From Alphaproteobacteria bacterium (GTDB lineage Bacteria > Pseudomonadota > Alphaproteobacteria > Caulobacterales > Caulobacteraceae), in assembly GCA_025359785.1 (NCBI GenBank), contig JANYET010000045.1:50682-114681 (forward strand): a DNA stretch of 64,000 bases. The letters run 5' to 3'. Below, piece by piece: positions 57,122-64,000 of this stretch. Below the pieces are notes generated by a model that worked only from the letters and a program-made list of their open reading frames with translations, ran no database searches and was not told where the DNA came from. How positions within the stretch are numbered: position 1 is the first letter of the stretch; each line of letters starts with the position of its first letter. The position numbers and the translations under genes are program-made.

Positions 57122-58135
57122 ATGGCTACTGATCGTTCCGAACCCCGCCAAGTCCGCTGCCTGATCGTGGGATCGGGGCCGGCAGGCTACACTGCGGCGG
57201 TCTATGCCGCGCGCGCGCTTTTGGACCCTGTGCTGATCCAGGGCATCCAGCCCGGCGGCCAGCTCACCATCACCACCGACGTGGAGAACTATCCGGGCTT
57301 CGCCGAGGTGATCCAGGGGCCGTGGCTGATGGACCAGATGCAGGCTCAGGCCGAGCATGTGGGGACCGAGATCGTCAGCGACATCGTGCTCAGCGCCGAC
57401 CTTTCCCAGCGCCCCTTCCGGTTGACCACCGACAGCGGTCAGGAATGGCTCGCCGAGACCCTGATCATCGCCACCGGCGCCCAGGCCAAGTGGCTGGGCC
57501 TTGAGTCCGAGCAGAAATTCCAGGGCTTCGGCGTCTCGGCCTGCGCGACCTGCGACGGCTTCTTCTACCGCGGCAAAGAGGTCGTGGTGGTGGGCGGCGG
57601 CAACACCGCCGTCGAGGAAGCGCTGTTCCTCACCAACTTCGCCTCCAAGGTCACGGTGGTGCACCGCAAGGGCGAGTTCCGCGCCGAGAAGATCCTGCAG
57701 GAGCGCCTGTTCGCCCACCCCAAGATCGAGGTGATCTGGGACAGCGCCGTCGACGAGGTGCTGGGCGGCGCGGACCCGATGGGCGTCACCGGCGTGCGGC
57801 TGAAAAACGTCACCACCGGCGCGACGCGGGACGTGACCTGCGACGGCGTCTTTATCGCCATCGGCCATGCGCCCGCCTCGCAGCTGTTCCAGGGCCAGCT
57901 TGAGATGGACGCCGCCGGCTATCTGAAGGTGAAGGCAGGCTCGGCCTCGACCGCCATCGAGGGTGTCTACGCCGCCGGCGACGTGACCGACGACATCTAC
58001 CGCCAGGCGGTGACCGCCGCCGGCATGGGCTGCATGGCCGCCCTGGAGGCTGTGCGTTTCCTGGCCGAAGAAGAGCACAGACGCGCCCAGCAACCGATCA
58101 GCCACCCCGAGGCTGAGAAGATCGGCGCCTGGTGA
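57122..58135 (+). CDS. trxB: Thioredoxin-disulfide reductase
   Basis: 337 aa. FAD loop GSGPAGYTAAVYAARALLDP, redox-active CATC in SACATCDGFFYRG, NADPH loop VVVVGGGNTAVEEALFL and the C-terminal FAD site GVYAAGDVTDDIYRQAVTAAGMGC. It uses NADPH to keep thioredoxin reduced. ATG 57122 begins the recognised protein; a longer in-frame option has no support. Overlaps the GNAT gene at GTGA. Confidence 0.97.
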   Translation: MATDRSEPRQVRCLIVGSGPAGYTAAVYAARALLDPVLIQGIQPGGQLTITTDVENYPGFAEVIQGPWLMDQMQAQAEHVGTEIVSDIVLSADLSQRPFRLTTDSGQEWLAETLIIATGAQAKWLGLESEQKFQGFGVSACATCDGFFYRGKEVVVVGGGNTAVEEALFLTNFASKVTVVHRKGEFRAEKILQERLFAHPKIEVIWDSAVDEVLGGADPMGVTGVRLKNVTTGATRDVTCDGVFIAIGHAPASQLFQGQLEMDAAGYLKVKAGSASTAIEGVYAAGDVTDDIYRQAVTAAGMGCMAALEAVRFLAEEEHRRAQQPISHPEAEKIGAW

Positions 58136-58614
58136 TCCGCTACGCCCGCCCGTCCGACCACCCGGCTATCGCGGCCGTCGTGACCGCGGCCTTCGGGCGG
58201 CCGGATGAAGCGGCGCTGGCCACCCGGCTGCGAGCGGACGAGGACACCCTCTTCGAAATGGTGGCCGAGGAAGACGGCGAGGTCGTGGGCCACGTGCTGT
58301 TCAGCCGCCTGTGGGTCGACCGGTTCGAGCTCTACGGCGCGCTCGCGCCGCTGGCGGTGCGGCCGGATCGGCAGGGCCAGGGGCTTGGCGGCAAGCTGGT
58401 GCGCGCGGGCCTTGAAGGCGCGCGCGAGTTCGGCTGCCACGGCGTCCTGGTGCTGGGCGATCCCGCCTATTACGACCGGTTCGGCTTTTCGGCGGAGGCC
58501 GCGAGGGACGTTAACGCGCCTTACCGTGGCCTCGCGGCGTTCCAGGCGCTGGCGCTGGAGGAAGACGCCTTCCAAGGGCCCATGATGGCGGCCTATCCCG
58601 ACGCCTTTGGCTGA
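58132..58614 (+). CDS. GNAT-family N-acetyltransferase
   Basis: 160 aa. The acetyl-CoA loop is VRPDRQGQGLGGKLVRAGLEGA, with LGDPAYYDRFGFSAEA near residue 110, the layout of small-molecule or protein acetyltransferases of the YhbS type. GTG 58132 overlaps the trxB stop, so it is translationally coupled to thioredoxin reductase, which may point to a stress role. Confidence 0.88.
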   Translation: MIRYARPSDHPAIAAVVTAAFGRPDEAALATRLRADEDTLFEMVAEEDGEVVGHVLFSRLWVDRFELYGALAPLAVRPDRQGQGLGGKLVRAGLEGAREFGCHGVLVLGDPAYYDRFGFSAEAARDVNAPYRGLAAFQALALEEDAFQGPMMAAYPDAFG

Positions 58615-58617
58615 GGC

Positions 58618-59415
58618 TCAGCGCGGCAGGTAGGCGTTGGGCTCGACGAGCTCGAAGCCCGGGGTTTCCTGGACGCACTGACGCAGCAGGAAGGCGTGAC
58701 CGGAGCCATAGAACACCACCATCCGGTCGCCCGGCTTGGCGGCCTGGATGAGGTTGGCGCAGATCAGCAAGTTGCGCTTGTACCACTCGGTGAGCAGAGC
58801 CGCGCCCGGCTGGTCCGATCCGTCACCGATCCTCAGCATCTGACGATAGAAGCTATTGTCGCCCCTGAGCCGCAGCGGGTCGTTGAGAAAACGAAGGGCG
58901 CCGGCCACGCCGTGCGCCGCCAGCAGCCGCGTCTCCTCGTCGACCATGCGCTGAGTGTCGGCGTCGGCGGCGTCCAGGATCACGCCCTGCCCGTGCGCTT
59001 TTGCATAGGCTTCCACGGCCTCGTAGGGAAACTCGCCGTCCACATCGACGCCAACCATCCGCCCGCCCGCGGCCTTGGCCAGGCGGAAGCCCAGCTGGAC
59101 CACCTCGTTGCGCGAGGGTTGCGCCGAGCCATCGAGGTATTTCGCATAGCGCTGCGCCACGAGATCGGCGGGCCACTCGGCGGCGACCACGGTCGGGCGG
59201 AAACGCCCCAGCGCCCGGCCGACCGCGGCGATCTCGGCCTGCCGTTTCGGCGCGAGCACGTCGTCAACCTGAACGTTGTGCAGGTCCCGGCCCGGATTGC
59301 TCATGTGGAAATCGCCGACAATCATCACCTGAACCGGTTTCGCCGGAGGCGGAGCCCCGGCCGCCAGCGCTGGCGCGGCCAGCAACAGCAGGGCGATGGC
59401 GGCGTGACGTATCAT
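58618..59415 (-). CDS. Secreted DUF5694-like (TraB/GumN-like) protein
   Basis: 265 aa. A signal peptide (AAIALLLLAAPALAAGA) is followed by VQVMIVGDFHMSNPGRD, VVAAEWPADLVAQRY, GVDVDGEFP and VVFYGSGHAFLLRQCV. The paired DFH and GSGH motifs resemble the metal-site histidines of TraB/Tiki-type hydrolases; members are annotated as DUF5694. GGAG precedes ATG 59415. Convergent with the GNAT gene. Confidence 0.78.
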   Translation of the reverse strand: MIRHAAIALLLLAAPALAAGAPPPAKPVQVMIVGDFHMSNPGRDLHNVQVDDVLAPKRQAEIAAVGRALGRFRPTVVAAEWPADLVAQRYAKYLDGSAQPSRNEVVQLGFRLAKAAGGRMVGVDVDGEFPYEAVEAYAKAHGQGVILDAADADTQRMVDEETRLLAAHGVAGALRFLNDPLRLRGDNSFYRQMLRIGDGSDQPGAALLTEWYKRNLLICANLIQAAKPGDRMVVFYGSGHAFLLRQCVQETPGFELVEPNAYLPR

Positions 59416-59467
59416 CAGCGGCTCCGGTTTGGGCTCCCTGCTAGGGGCCCGCCGGCCGCAGGGCCAG

Positions 59468-60601
59468 TTATCTTTGTGCAATCGGCGCCGGGGAGGTCGC
59501 GGGCGTGCGATCGCCACCCTTCTCGATCGCCTCGAGGCTTTCGTTGATGCGCCTGATCTCGTCCGGCGTCGGCTGGCGGCGCGCGGCGTAGAGCGCGCCG
59601 GGCGCGCGCCCGGCCACCGGCGTCCCGGGATCGACCACGGTATAGGTGCGCGCCTCGCCGGCCACGGCCAGCGTGACCTTGCGTTCGACCGGCGCCGACG
59701 GTTGCTGGGCCCCGAGATAGCCCTGGGTCCTGGGATCGAGACTCGCCAGCAGCGCCGGCGACAGCTCGGATTCTCGGCCCTCATAGCGTCCGCTGAAAGC
59801 CGGCGGTTCGCCCCAGGGCCCGGTCCAGCGGTAGAAGATGTGCTGGCCCACCTGGGTCATCTTCACCAGCGTCGGCGCCCAGTAGGGGATCACATAGACC
59901 GCGTGATAGTGCGTCGCCGAGCCGACATCCTTGTCCACGAACCCGGCCAGCGCCCGCTTCGCCACCTCCTGCGCCTGGCGCCACAACGTCGGCTGCGGCG
60001 TCCAGCGCAGCGCCCCGTCACAGGTGAAGGTGAACTGACAGCCGGTGGGTCGGGCGGAGCCCTGGTAGACCACGCCGCAGACCGACTTCGGATAGGCCGG
60101 ATGGCGCAGCCGGTTCAGCACCACCTGGGCCACCGCCTGCTGGCCGCGCACCGGTTCGCGGGCCGCCTCGAAGTAGATCGCCTGGGTCATGCAGTGCAGG
60201 GCGCGGGCGGCGTCGTCGGCGTCGGCGCTGAGGACGAAGGGCCTCATCGGCCGGATCGGCAGGCCCGCGAAGGGCCGCAGGGTGTTGAGCGCGATGGCGT
60301 CCTCGCCGTCCTGAACCGGAATGCCCAGGTCCGGCGGCTGGCGCAGGTCGAGGTTCCCCCACCCCAGCGGCCGCCCCCAGAGATCGGCGCGGCGCAGAGC
60401 CGGATCGTGCCGCCGCCCCAGATCGCGGATGGCCGGGTCCAGGCTCGCGGTGGCCGCGATCAGCGCGCCGTCGGACAGGCCGCGCGCCGCCATGGCCCTG
60501 ATCGCCGGCGTCGCGGGGTCGCGGGACTCAGGCGCGCAGGCGCCGAGCGCGACCATCGCCAAGGCCGTCGCCAGCCCGGCGCGGCGCCATCTGTTCAACA
60601 T
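59468..60601 (-). CDS. Cell wall hydrolase, SleB family, lipoprotein
   Basis: 377 aa. A lipobox (MVALGACAP) follows the signal helix. The SleB hydrolase domain has LHCMTQAIYFEAAREPVRGQQAVAQVVLNR (catalytic Glu in YFEA), CGVVYQGS, CQFTFTCDG and a His/Tyr end (ATHYHAVYVIPYWAP). It cleaves peptidoglycan from the periplasmic side. The reading frame is open to 60748, but the lipoprotein signal beginning at ATG 60601 is the natural start. Confidence 0.9.
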   Translation of the reverse strand: MLNRWRRAGLATALAMVALGACAPESRDPATPAIRAMAARGLSDGALIAATASLDPAIRDLGRRHDPALRRADLWGRPLGWGNLDLRQPPDLGIPVQDGEDAIALNTLRPFAGLPIRPMRPFVLSADADDAARALHCMTQAIYFEAAREPVRGQQAVAQVVLNRLRHPAYPKSVCGVVYQGSARPTGCQFTFTCDGALRWTPQPTLWRQAQEVAKRALAGFVDKDVGSATHYHAVYVIPYWAPTLVKMTQVGQHIFYRWTGPWGEPPAFSGRYEGRESELSPALLASLDPRTQGYLGAQQPSAPVERKVTLAVAGEARTYTVVDPGTPVAGRAPGALYAARRQPTPDEIRRINESLEAIEKGGDRTPATSPAPIAQR

Positions 60602-60832
60602 TGCTCGGATCTGGTCGTGTTCCCTGTGTCGGTTCCGGTCTGACCCAAGGCCAAGGCCTTGGCGGGGCGACAAACCGCCCAAAAGATGAACAAGCGCCGC
60701 AACACCCTGACAGCCCACCAGGCGGCCCACTAACCGGCCCAGGCTCATATCCCCGGTTGCGCCCTACCGCCAGCGCTCCCATTCTCTGCTCCGCTGTCCG
60801 CGCTTGCCCCTATTTGTCAGAGACGCCTTCGA

Positions 60833-62821
60833 ATGACGCCGTCCGAATGGCCGCTCCGGCTGATGCCCCGCCGAGCGCCGCCGATCTGGCAATCCGTACT
60901 GATCGCGGTCGGGGCTTACACAGCCGCCATTCTCGTCCGAGCGGCGGTCGGGGCCGGCAACCCGATCGGCCTGGCCGCGACCTCGTTCCCCGTCTTCATC
61001 GTGACGACCCTCTACGCCGGGTCGCGGTGGGGCTGGACCTCGCTGATCGTCACCATGGTGGCGGGCTACTTCGCGACCAACACCATCGCGGCCAGCGTTT
61101 CGCGCGACGCGATCATCATCCAATACGGCCTGTCCGGTGCGGTCACGGTGCTGATGGCGGCGGCCTTGCGCGAGGCCCTGCTGAGCCTGGAAGAGGCCAA
61201 GGTCGTCCAGGCCAAGGCGCAAGCTGACCTGATCGCCACGGAATCGCGCTTCCGCATGCTGGCCGACAGCGCCCCGGTGCTGATGTGGTTGTCCCACGTG
61301 GGCGGCCAGCGGGAGTTCGTAAACCGCGCCTACCTGGACTTCCTGGGCCTCGACTACGACGACGCCATGGCCTTCGACTGGCGTCAGCTGATCCATCCGG
61401 ACGACCTCGACCGCATCGCCGGCCAGGAAGCCGAGGCGCTGGCCACTGACGGCGACTTCATCTGGGAGGCCCGCTATCGGCGCAGCAACGGCGAATATCC
61501 CTGGATCCGCTCGGTTTCGCAGCGGCGCATCGGGCCGAACGGCGAACTGCTGGGCTATATCGGCGTCGGCTACGACGTCAGCGACGCCAAGCGCGCTCAA
61601 GCGGATCTGACCCGGATCAACGACTTGCTGGCAGAGCGGGTGCAGGCGGCGCTCGGCGAGCGCGATCAGGCGGAGGCGGCGCTTCGGCGGGCGCAGAAGC
61701 TGGAGGCGGTGGGCCAGCTCACCGGCGGCGTGGCCCACGACTTCAACAACCTGCTCACCGTGATCATCGGCGCCCTGGACCTGATGCAGCGCCACCCGGG
61801 CGACGCGGCCCGGCGCGAGCGGATGATCGAGGCGGCGCAGGGCGCGGCGCGGCGCGGCGAACGCCTGACCCAACAGCTCCTGGCCTTCTCGCGGCGGCAG
61901 GCGCTGAAGCCGGAGATCGTCCGCGTCGATCAGCTGCTCGTCGAGAGCGAGACCCTGCTGCGCCGCGCGGTCGGCGAGGCGGTGACGCTGACTGTCGCGC
62001 CCGGCGCGCCCGATGCCGTCAGCAGCATCGATCCCAGCCAGTTCGAGGCCGCGGTGATGAACCTGGTGGTCAATGCGCGTGACGCCACGCCGCCCGGCGG
62101 CGGCATCCGGGTCGAAACCCATCTCTGCGACCTGGCGGCCGGCGAGGTGGAGGACGCGCCCGCCGGCGCATACCTTTGCGTCTCGGTGCACGACACTGGC
62201 GAGGGCATGGACGCCGAGACCGCCAGCCGCGTCTTCGAGCCGTTCTTCACCACCAAGGAGCCCGGCCGCGGCACAGGCCTGGGTTTGAGCCAGGTCTATG
62301 GTTTCGCGCGACAGAGCGGTGGGGCGGCGATCGTCGAGAGCGCGCCCGGCAAGGGCGCGACCGTCCGCATCTATCTGCCGCTGTCACAGGCGCCGGTGGA
62401 GCACGCCGCCGGCGTCGCGGAGACGGCGAGGCCGCCACAGGGGCCGGCGCGCCGGGTGCTGCTGGTCGAGGACGACGCCAGTGTCGGTGAGATGGTCGAG
62501 GCCATGCTGGGTGATCTGGGCCACCAGGTGCTGCGCGCCGGGGCCGCGGCGCCGGCCCTGACGATCCTCGAAGGCCCGGACCGCATCGACCTGATGTTGA
62601 CCGACCTGATCATGCCGGGCGGGATGAACGGCGTTGAGCTGGCGCATGCCGCGGTGGCGCTCCGGCCCGGCCTGCCGGTGATCCTGACGTCGGGCTACAC
62701 CGGTGAGACTCTCAGCGCCGCCGCCGAGGCCCCCTGGCCGCTGCTCGCCAAGCCCTACCCCGCCGAGGCCCTCGCCGCGGTGATCGAGGCCGTCGTGGGC
62801 AAGGCGCCCGGGGCAGCCTGA
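60833..62821 (+). CDS. Membrane hybrid histidine kinase (MASE/DUF4118-like, PAS, HisKA, REC)
   Basis: 662 aa. Four hydrophobic helices (about 18-115) precede a PAS domain (about 135-255, FRMLADSAPVLMWLSHVGG, GYIGVGYDVSDAKRAQ). The H-box is QKLEAVGQLTGGVAHDFNNLLTVI with His302, then HATPase motifs NLVVNARDA, DTGEGMD and GTGLGLSQVYGF. A receiver near 545-655 (VLLVEDDASVGEMVEAML, acceptor in LMLTDLIMPGGMNG) completes it. The GGVAHDFNN box places it in the HWE-adjacent/NtrB-like group of PAS kinases. No cognate regulator is adjacent. Confidence 0.92.
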   Translation: MTPSEWPLRLMPRRAPPIWQSVLIAVGAYTAAILVRAAVGAGNPIGLAATSFPVFIVTTLYAGSRWGWTSLIVTMVAGYFATNTIAASVSRDAIIIQYGLSGAVTVLMAAALREALLSLEEAKVVQAKAQADLIATESRFRMLADSAPVLMWLSHVGGQREFVNRAYLDFLGLDYDDAMAFDWRQLIHPDDLDRIAGQEAEALATDGDFIWEARYRRSNGEYPWIRSVSQRRIGPNGELLGYIGVGYDVSDAKRAQADLTRINDLLAERVQAALGERDQAEAALRRAQKLEAVGQLTGGVAHDFNNLLTVIIGALDLMQRHPGDAARRERMIEAAQGAARRGERLTQQLLAFSRRQALKPEIVRVDQLLVESETLLRRAVGEAVTLTVAPGAPDAVSSIDPSQFEAAVMNLVVNARDATPPGGGIRVETHLCDLAAGEVEDAPAGAYLCVSVHDTGEGMDAETASRVFEPFFTTKEPGRGTGLGLSQVYGFARQSGGAAIVESAPGKGATVRIYLPLSQAPVEHAAGVAETARPPQGPARRVLLVEDDASVGEMVEAMLGDLGHQVLRAGAAAPALTILEGPDRIDLMLTDLIMPGGMNGVELAHAAVALRPGLPVILTSGYTGETLSAAAEAPWPLLAKPYPAEALAAVIEAVVGKAPGAA

Positions 62822-62883
62822 GGCCGGCAAAACGCCGTGACTTGCGCTGAACCAAGATCAGTCTATATGTGGTCAAGCGCTTT

Positions 62884-62898
62884 TGCTCGAATTGAGCA
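62884..62898. promoter_or_regulatory. Operator-like palindrome 1 upstream of nadA
   Basis: TGCTC-N5-GAGCA, followed by TAATAG so that CATAAT at 62897-62902 could serve as -10. The same palindrome recurs at 62962. The pattern is what I would expect for a NAD-biosynthesis repressor of the alphaproteobacterial NadQ type; the assignment is inference. Confidence 0.5.
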
Positions 62899-62911
62899 TA
62901 ATAGACCAAGG

Positions 62912-62952
62912 ATGCGCCAGCGGACCGAAGTTCCGCCTGGCGTCTTTTTAGG
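62912..62952 (+). terminator. Hairpin with T tract between the two nadA operators
   Basis: GCGCCAG-CGGA pairs with TCCG-CCTGGCG with one bulged base, followed by TTTTT. It could be the terminator of the kinase gene ending at 62821 or an attenuator in the nadA leader. Confidence 0.6.
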
Positions 62953-62961
62953 CCGTAGAAA

Positions 62962-62976
62962 TGCTCATTTTGAGCA
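62962..62976. promoter_or_regulatory. Operator-like palindrome 2, just before the nadA ribosome site
   Basis: TGCTC-N5-GAGCA with the same flanking ATAA as palindrome 1, 78 bases from it centre to centre. It ends 2 bases before AAGGAGG, so a bound protein or a folded RNA could block ribosome binding. Confidence 0.5.
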
Positions 62977-62989
62977 TAAGGAGGCTCCG

Positions 62990-64000
62990 ATGGCCGCCGA
63001 TGGATTCCAGTTTGCGTTCACGCCGCAGGTCGAGGCCGAGACCGCGCCGGTCTGGGAAAAGGTCCGCCGCCATATCACGCCGATGGAGTGGCGCGGCCGA
63101 GCCCCGCTGATCGCCGCGATCAACCGGCTCAAGGTCGAGAAGGACGCGGTGATCCTGGCGCACAACTACATGACGCCGGAAATCTTCCACGGGGTCGGCG
63201 ACTATGTCGGCGACAGCCTGGGCCTGGCCAAGGAGGCCGCCCGGTCGAAGGCCCGGGTCATCGTCCAGGCGGGCGTGCACTTCATGGCCGAGACCTCGAA
63301 GATCCTGTCGCCGGACAAGACCGTGCTGATCCCCGACCTGCGCGCCGGCTGCAGCCTGGCCGCCTCGATCACCGGGGCGGACGTGCGGCTGATCAAGCAG
63401 CGCTATCCGGGGGTTCCGGTGGTGACCTACGTCAACACCACCGCCGAAGTGAAGGCCGAGACCGACATCTGCTGCACCTCCGCCAATGCCGTCCAGGTGG
63501 TCGAGGAAGCCGCACGGCTGTGGGGCGTGGACCGGGTGATCCTGATCCCCGACGAGTTCCTGGCCCGCAACGTCGCCCGTCAGACCGACATCAAGATTAT
63601 CGCCTGGAAGGGCCGCTGCGAGGTGCATGAGCGCTTCACCGCCGCCGACATCCTGGAACTGAAGGCGGCCTATCCCAACGCCGAGATCCTGGCCCACCCG
63701 GAATGCCCGGCCGAGGTGCTGGAGGTTTCCGACTTCGCCGGCTCAACGGCGGCGATGAACGACTATGTGCTGACGCGGAAGCCGAAGCAGGTGGTGCTGA
63801 TCACCGAATGCTCCATGGCCGACAATGTGGCCATCGACGCGGTAGAGACCGAGTTCGTGCGGCCCTGCAATCTCTGCCCGCACATGAAGCGCATCACCCT
63901 GGAGAACATCTACGAGGCGCTGCTGCACAATCGCCACGAGGTGATCGTCGACCCGGCCATCGCCGCCCGCGCCCGCCTGGCCGTCCAGCGCATGGTCGAC
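62990..64000 (+). CDS. nadA: Quinolinate synthase (partial at window end)
   Basis: 337 codons are present with no stop before the window end; the usual length is about 350-370, so little is missing. It condenses iminoaspartate with dihydroxyacetone phosphate to quinolinate using a 4Fe-4S cluster. Visible marks are [34 protein letters not shown], a Cys ligand in [15 protein letters not shown] and [20 protein letters not shown] precedes ATG 62990. Controlled probably through the two palindromes in its leader. Confidence 0.95.
   Translation, partial: MAADGFQFAFTPQVEAETAPVWEKVRRHITPMEWRGRAPLIAAINRLKVEKDAVILAHNYMTPEIFHGVGDYVGDSLGLAKEAARSKARVIVQAGVHFMAETSKILSPDKTVLIPDLRAGCSLAASITGADVRLIKQRYPGVPVVTYVNTTAEVKAETDICCTSANAVQVVEEAARLWGVDRVILIPDEFLARNVARQTDIKIIAWKGRCEVHERFTAADILELKAAYPNAEILAHPECPAEVLEVSDFAGSTAAMNDYVLTRKPKQVVLITECSMADNVAIDAVETEFVRPCNLCPHMKRITLENIYEALLHNRHEVIVDPAIAARARLAVQRMVD

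Overview
The window is a chromosomal segment of a GC-rich alphaproteobacterium. The best guess is a member of the Caulobacterales (Caulobacter or Phenylobacterium type). This rests on the high GC, the many GTG and TTG starts, the large alphaproteobacterial RpoD, the ELM1-family gene beside greA, CtrA-like boxes, and pseudaminic-acid genes of the kind used for flagellin glycosylation. No database search was possible, so the genus is inference.

Layout. 1-11 kb: small-molecule enzymes (HCCA-isomerase-like protein, nitronate monooxygenase, SDR, esterases), a tRNA with anticodon CAU, a SIMPL-domain protein, a 71-residue protein built only from the two ends of a flagellar rod/hook protein, and a four-gene minus-strand group (two membrane proteins, a DUF6152-like protein, a secreted protein) ending in a strong terminator. 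11.2-13.4 kb: a small AT-richer accessory patch with an IS-like transposase fragment, a degenerate tRNA and a HigBA-type toxin-antitoxin pair coupled to a third gene. 13.4-27.8 kb: rpoD and dnaG, separated by a molybdenum hydroxylase pair, a LuxR-type response regulator and two tandem paralogous hybrid histidine kinases; then a HAD phosphatase and a kinase-like protein without an ATPase domain.

27.8-41.8 kb: carA and carB, held 3 kb apart by a GxxExxY nuclease-like gene, an ECF sigma/anti-sigma pair, a small alpha-helical gene and cspA; then assorted enzymes, greA and an ELM1-family gene. Two inverted-repeat elements sharing a perfect 28-base arm lie in the carA-carB interval. 41.9-56.9 kb: an RTX-repeat protein followed by a surface-sugar/glycosylation locus: pseG, a DegT-type aminotransferase, an OGT-like glycosyltransferase, a NeuD-type acyltransferase, a beta-propeller glycosidase-like protein, three PhyH-family dioxygenases, WbqC, two methyltransferases and pseI. 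56.9-64 kb: trxB, an acetyltransferase, a secreted DUF5694-like protein, a SleB-type cell-wall hydrolase, a hybrid kinase, and nadA cut by the window end with two matching operator-like palindromes in its leader.

Most unusual points: a DnaG whose four zinc-ligand positions are all replaced; the GxxExxY gene with its repeat elements; the miniature flagellar protein; a PAS-DHp-receiver protein without a catalytic domain; and the dioxygenase-rich glycosylation locus, which is the best candidate for an undescribed pathway.
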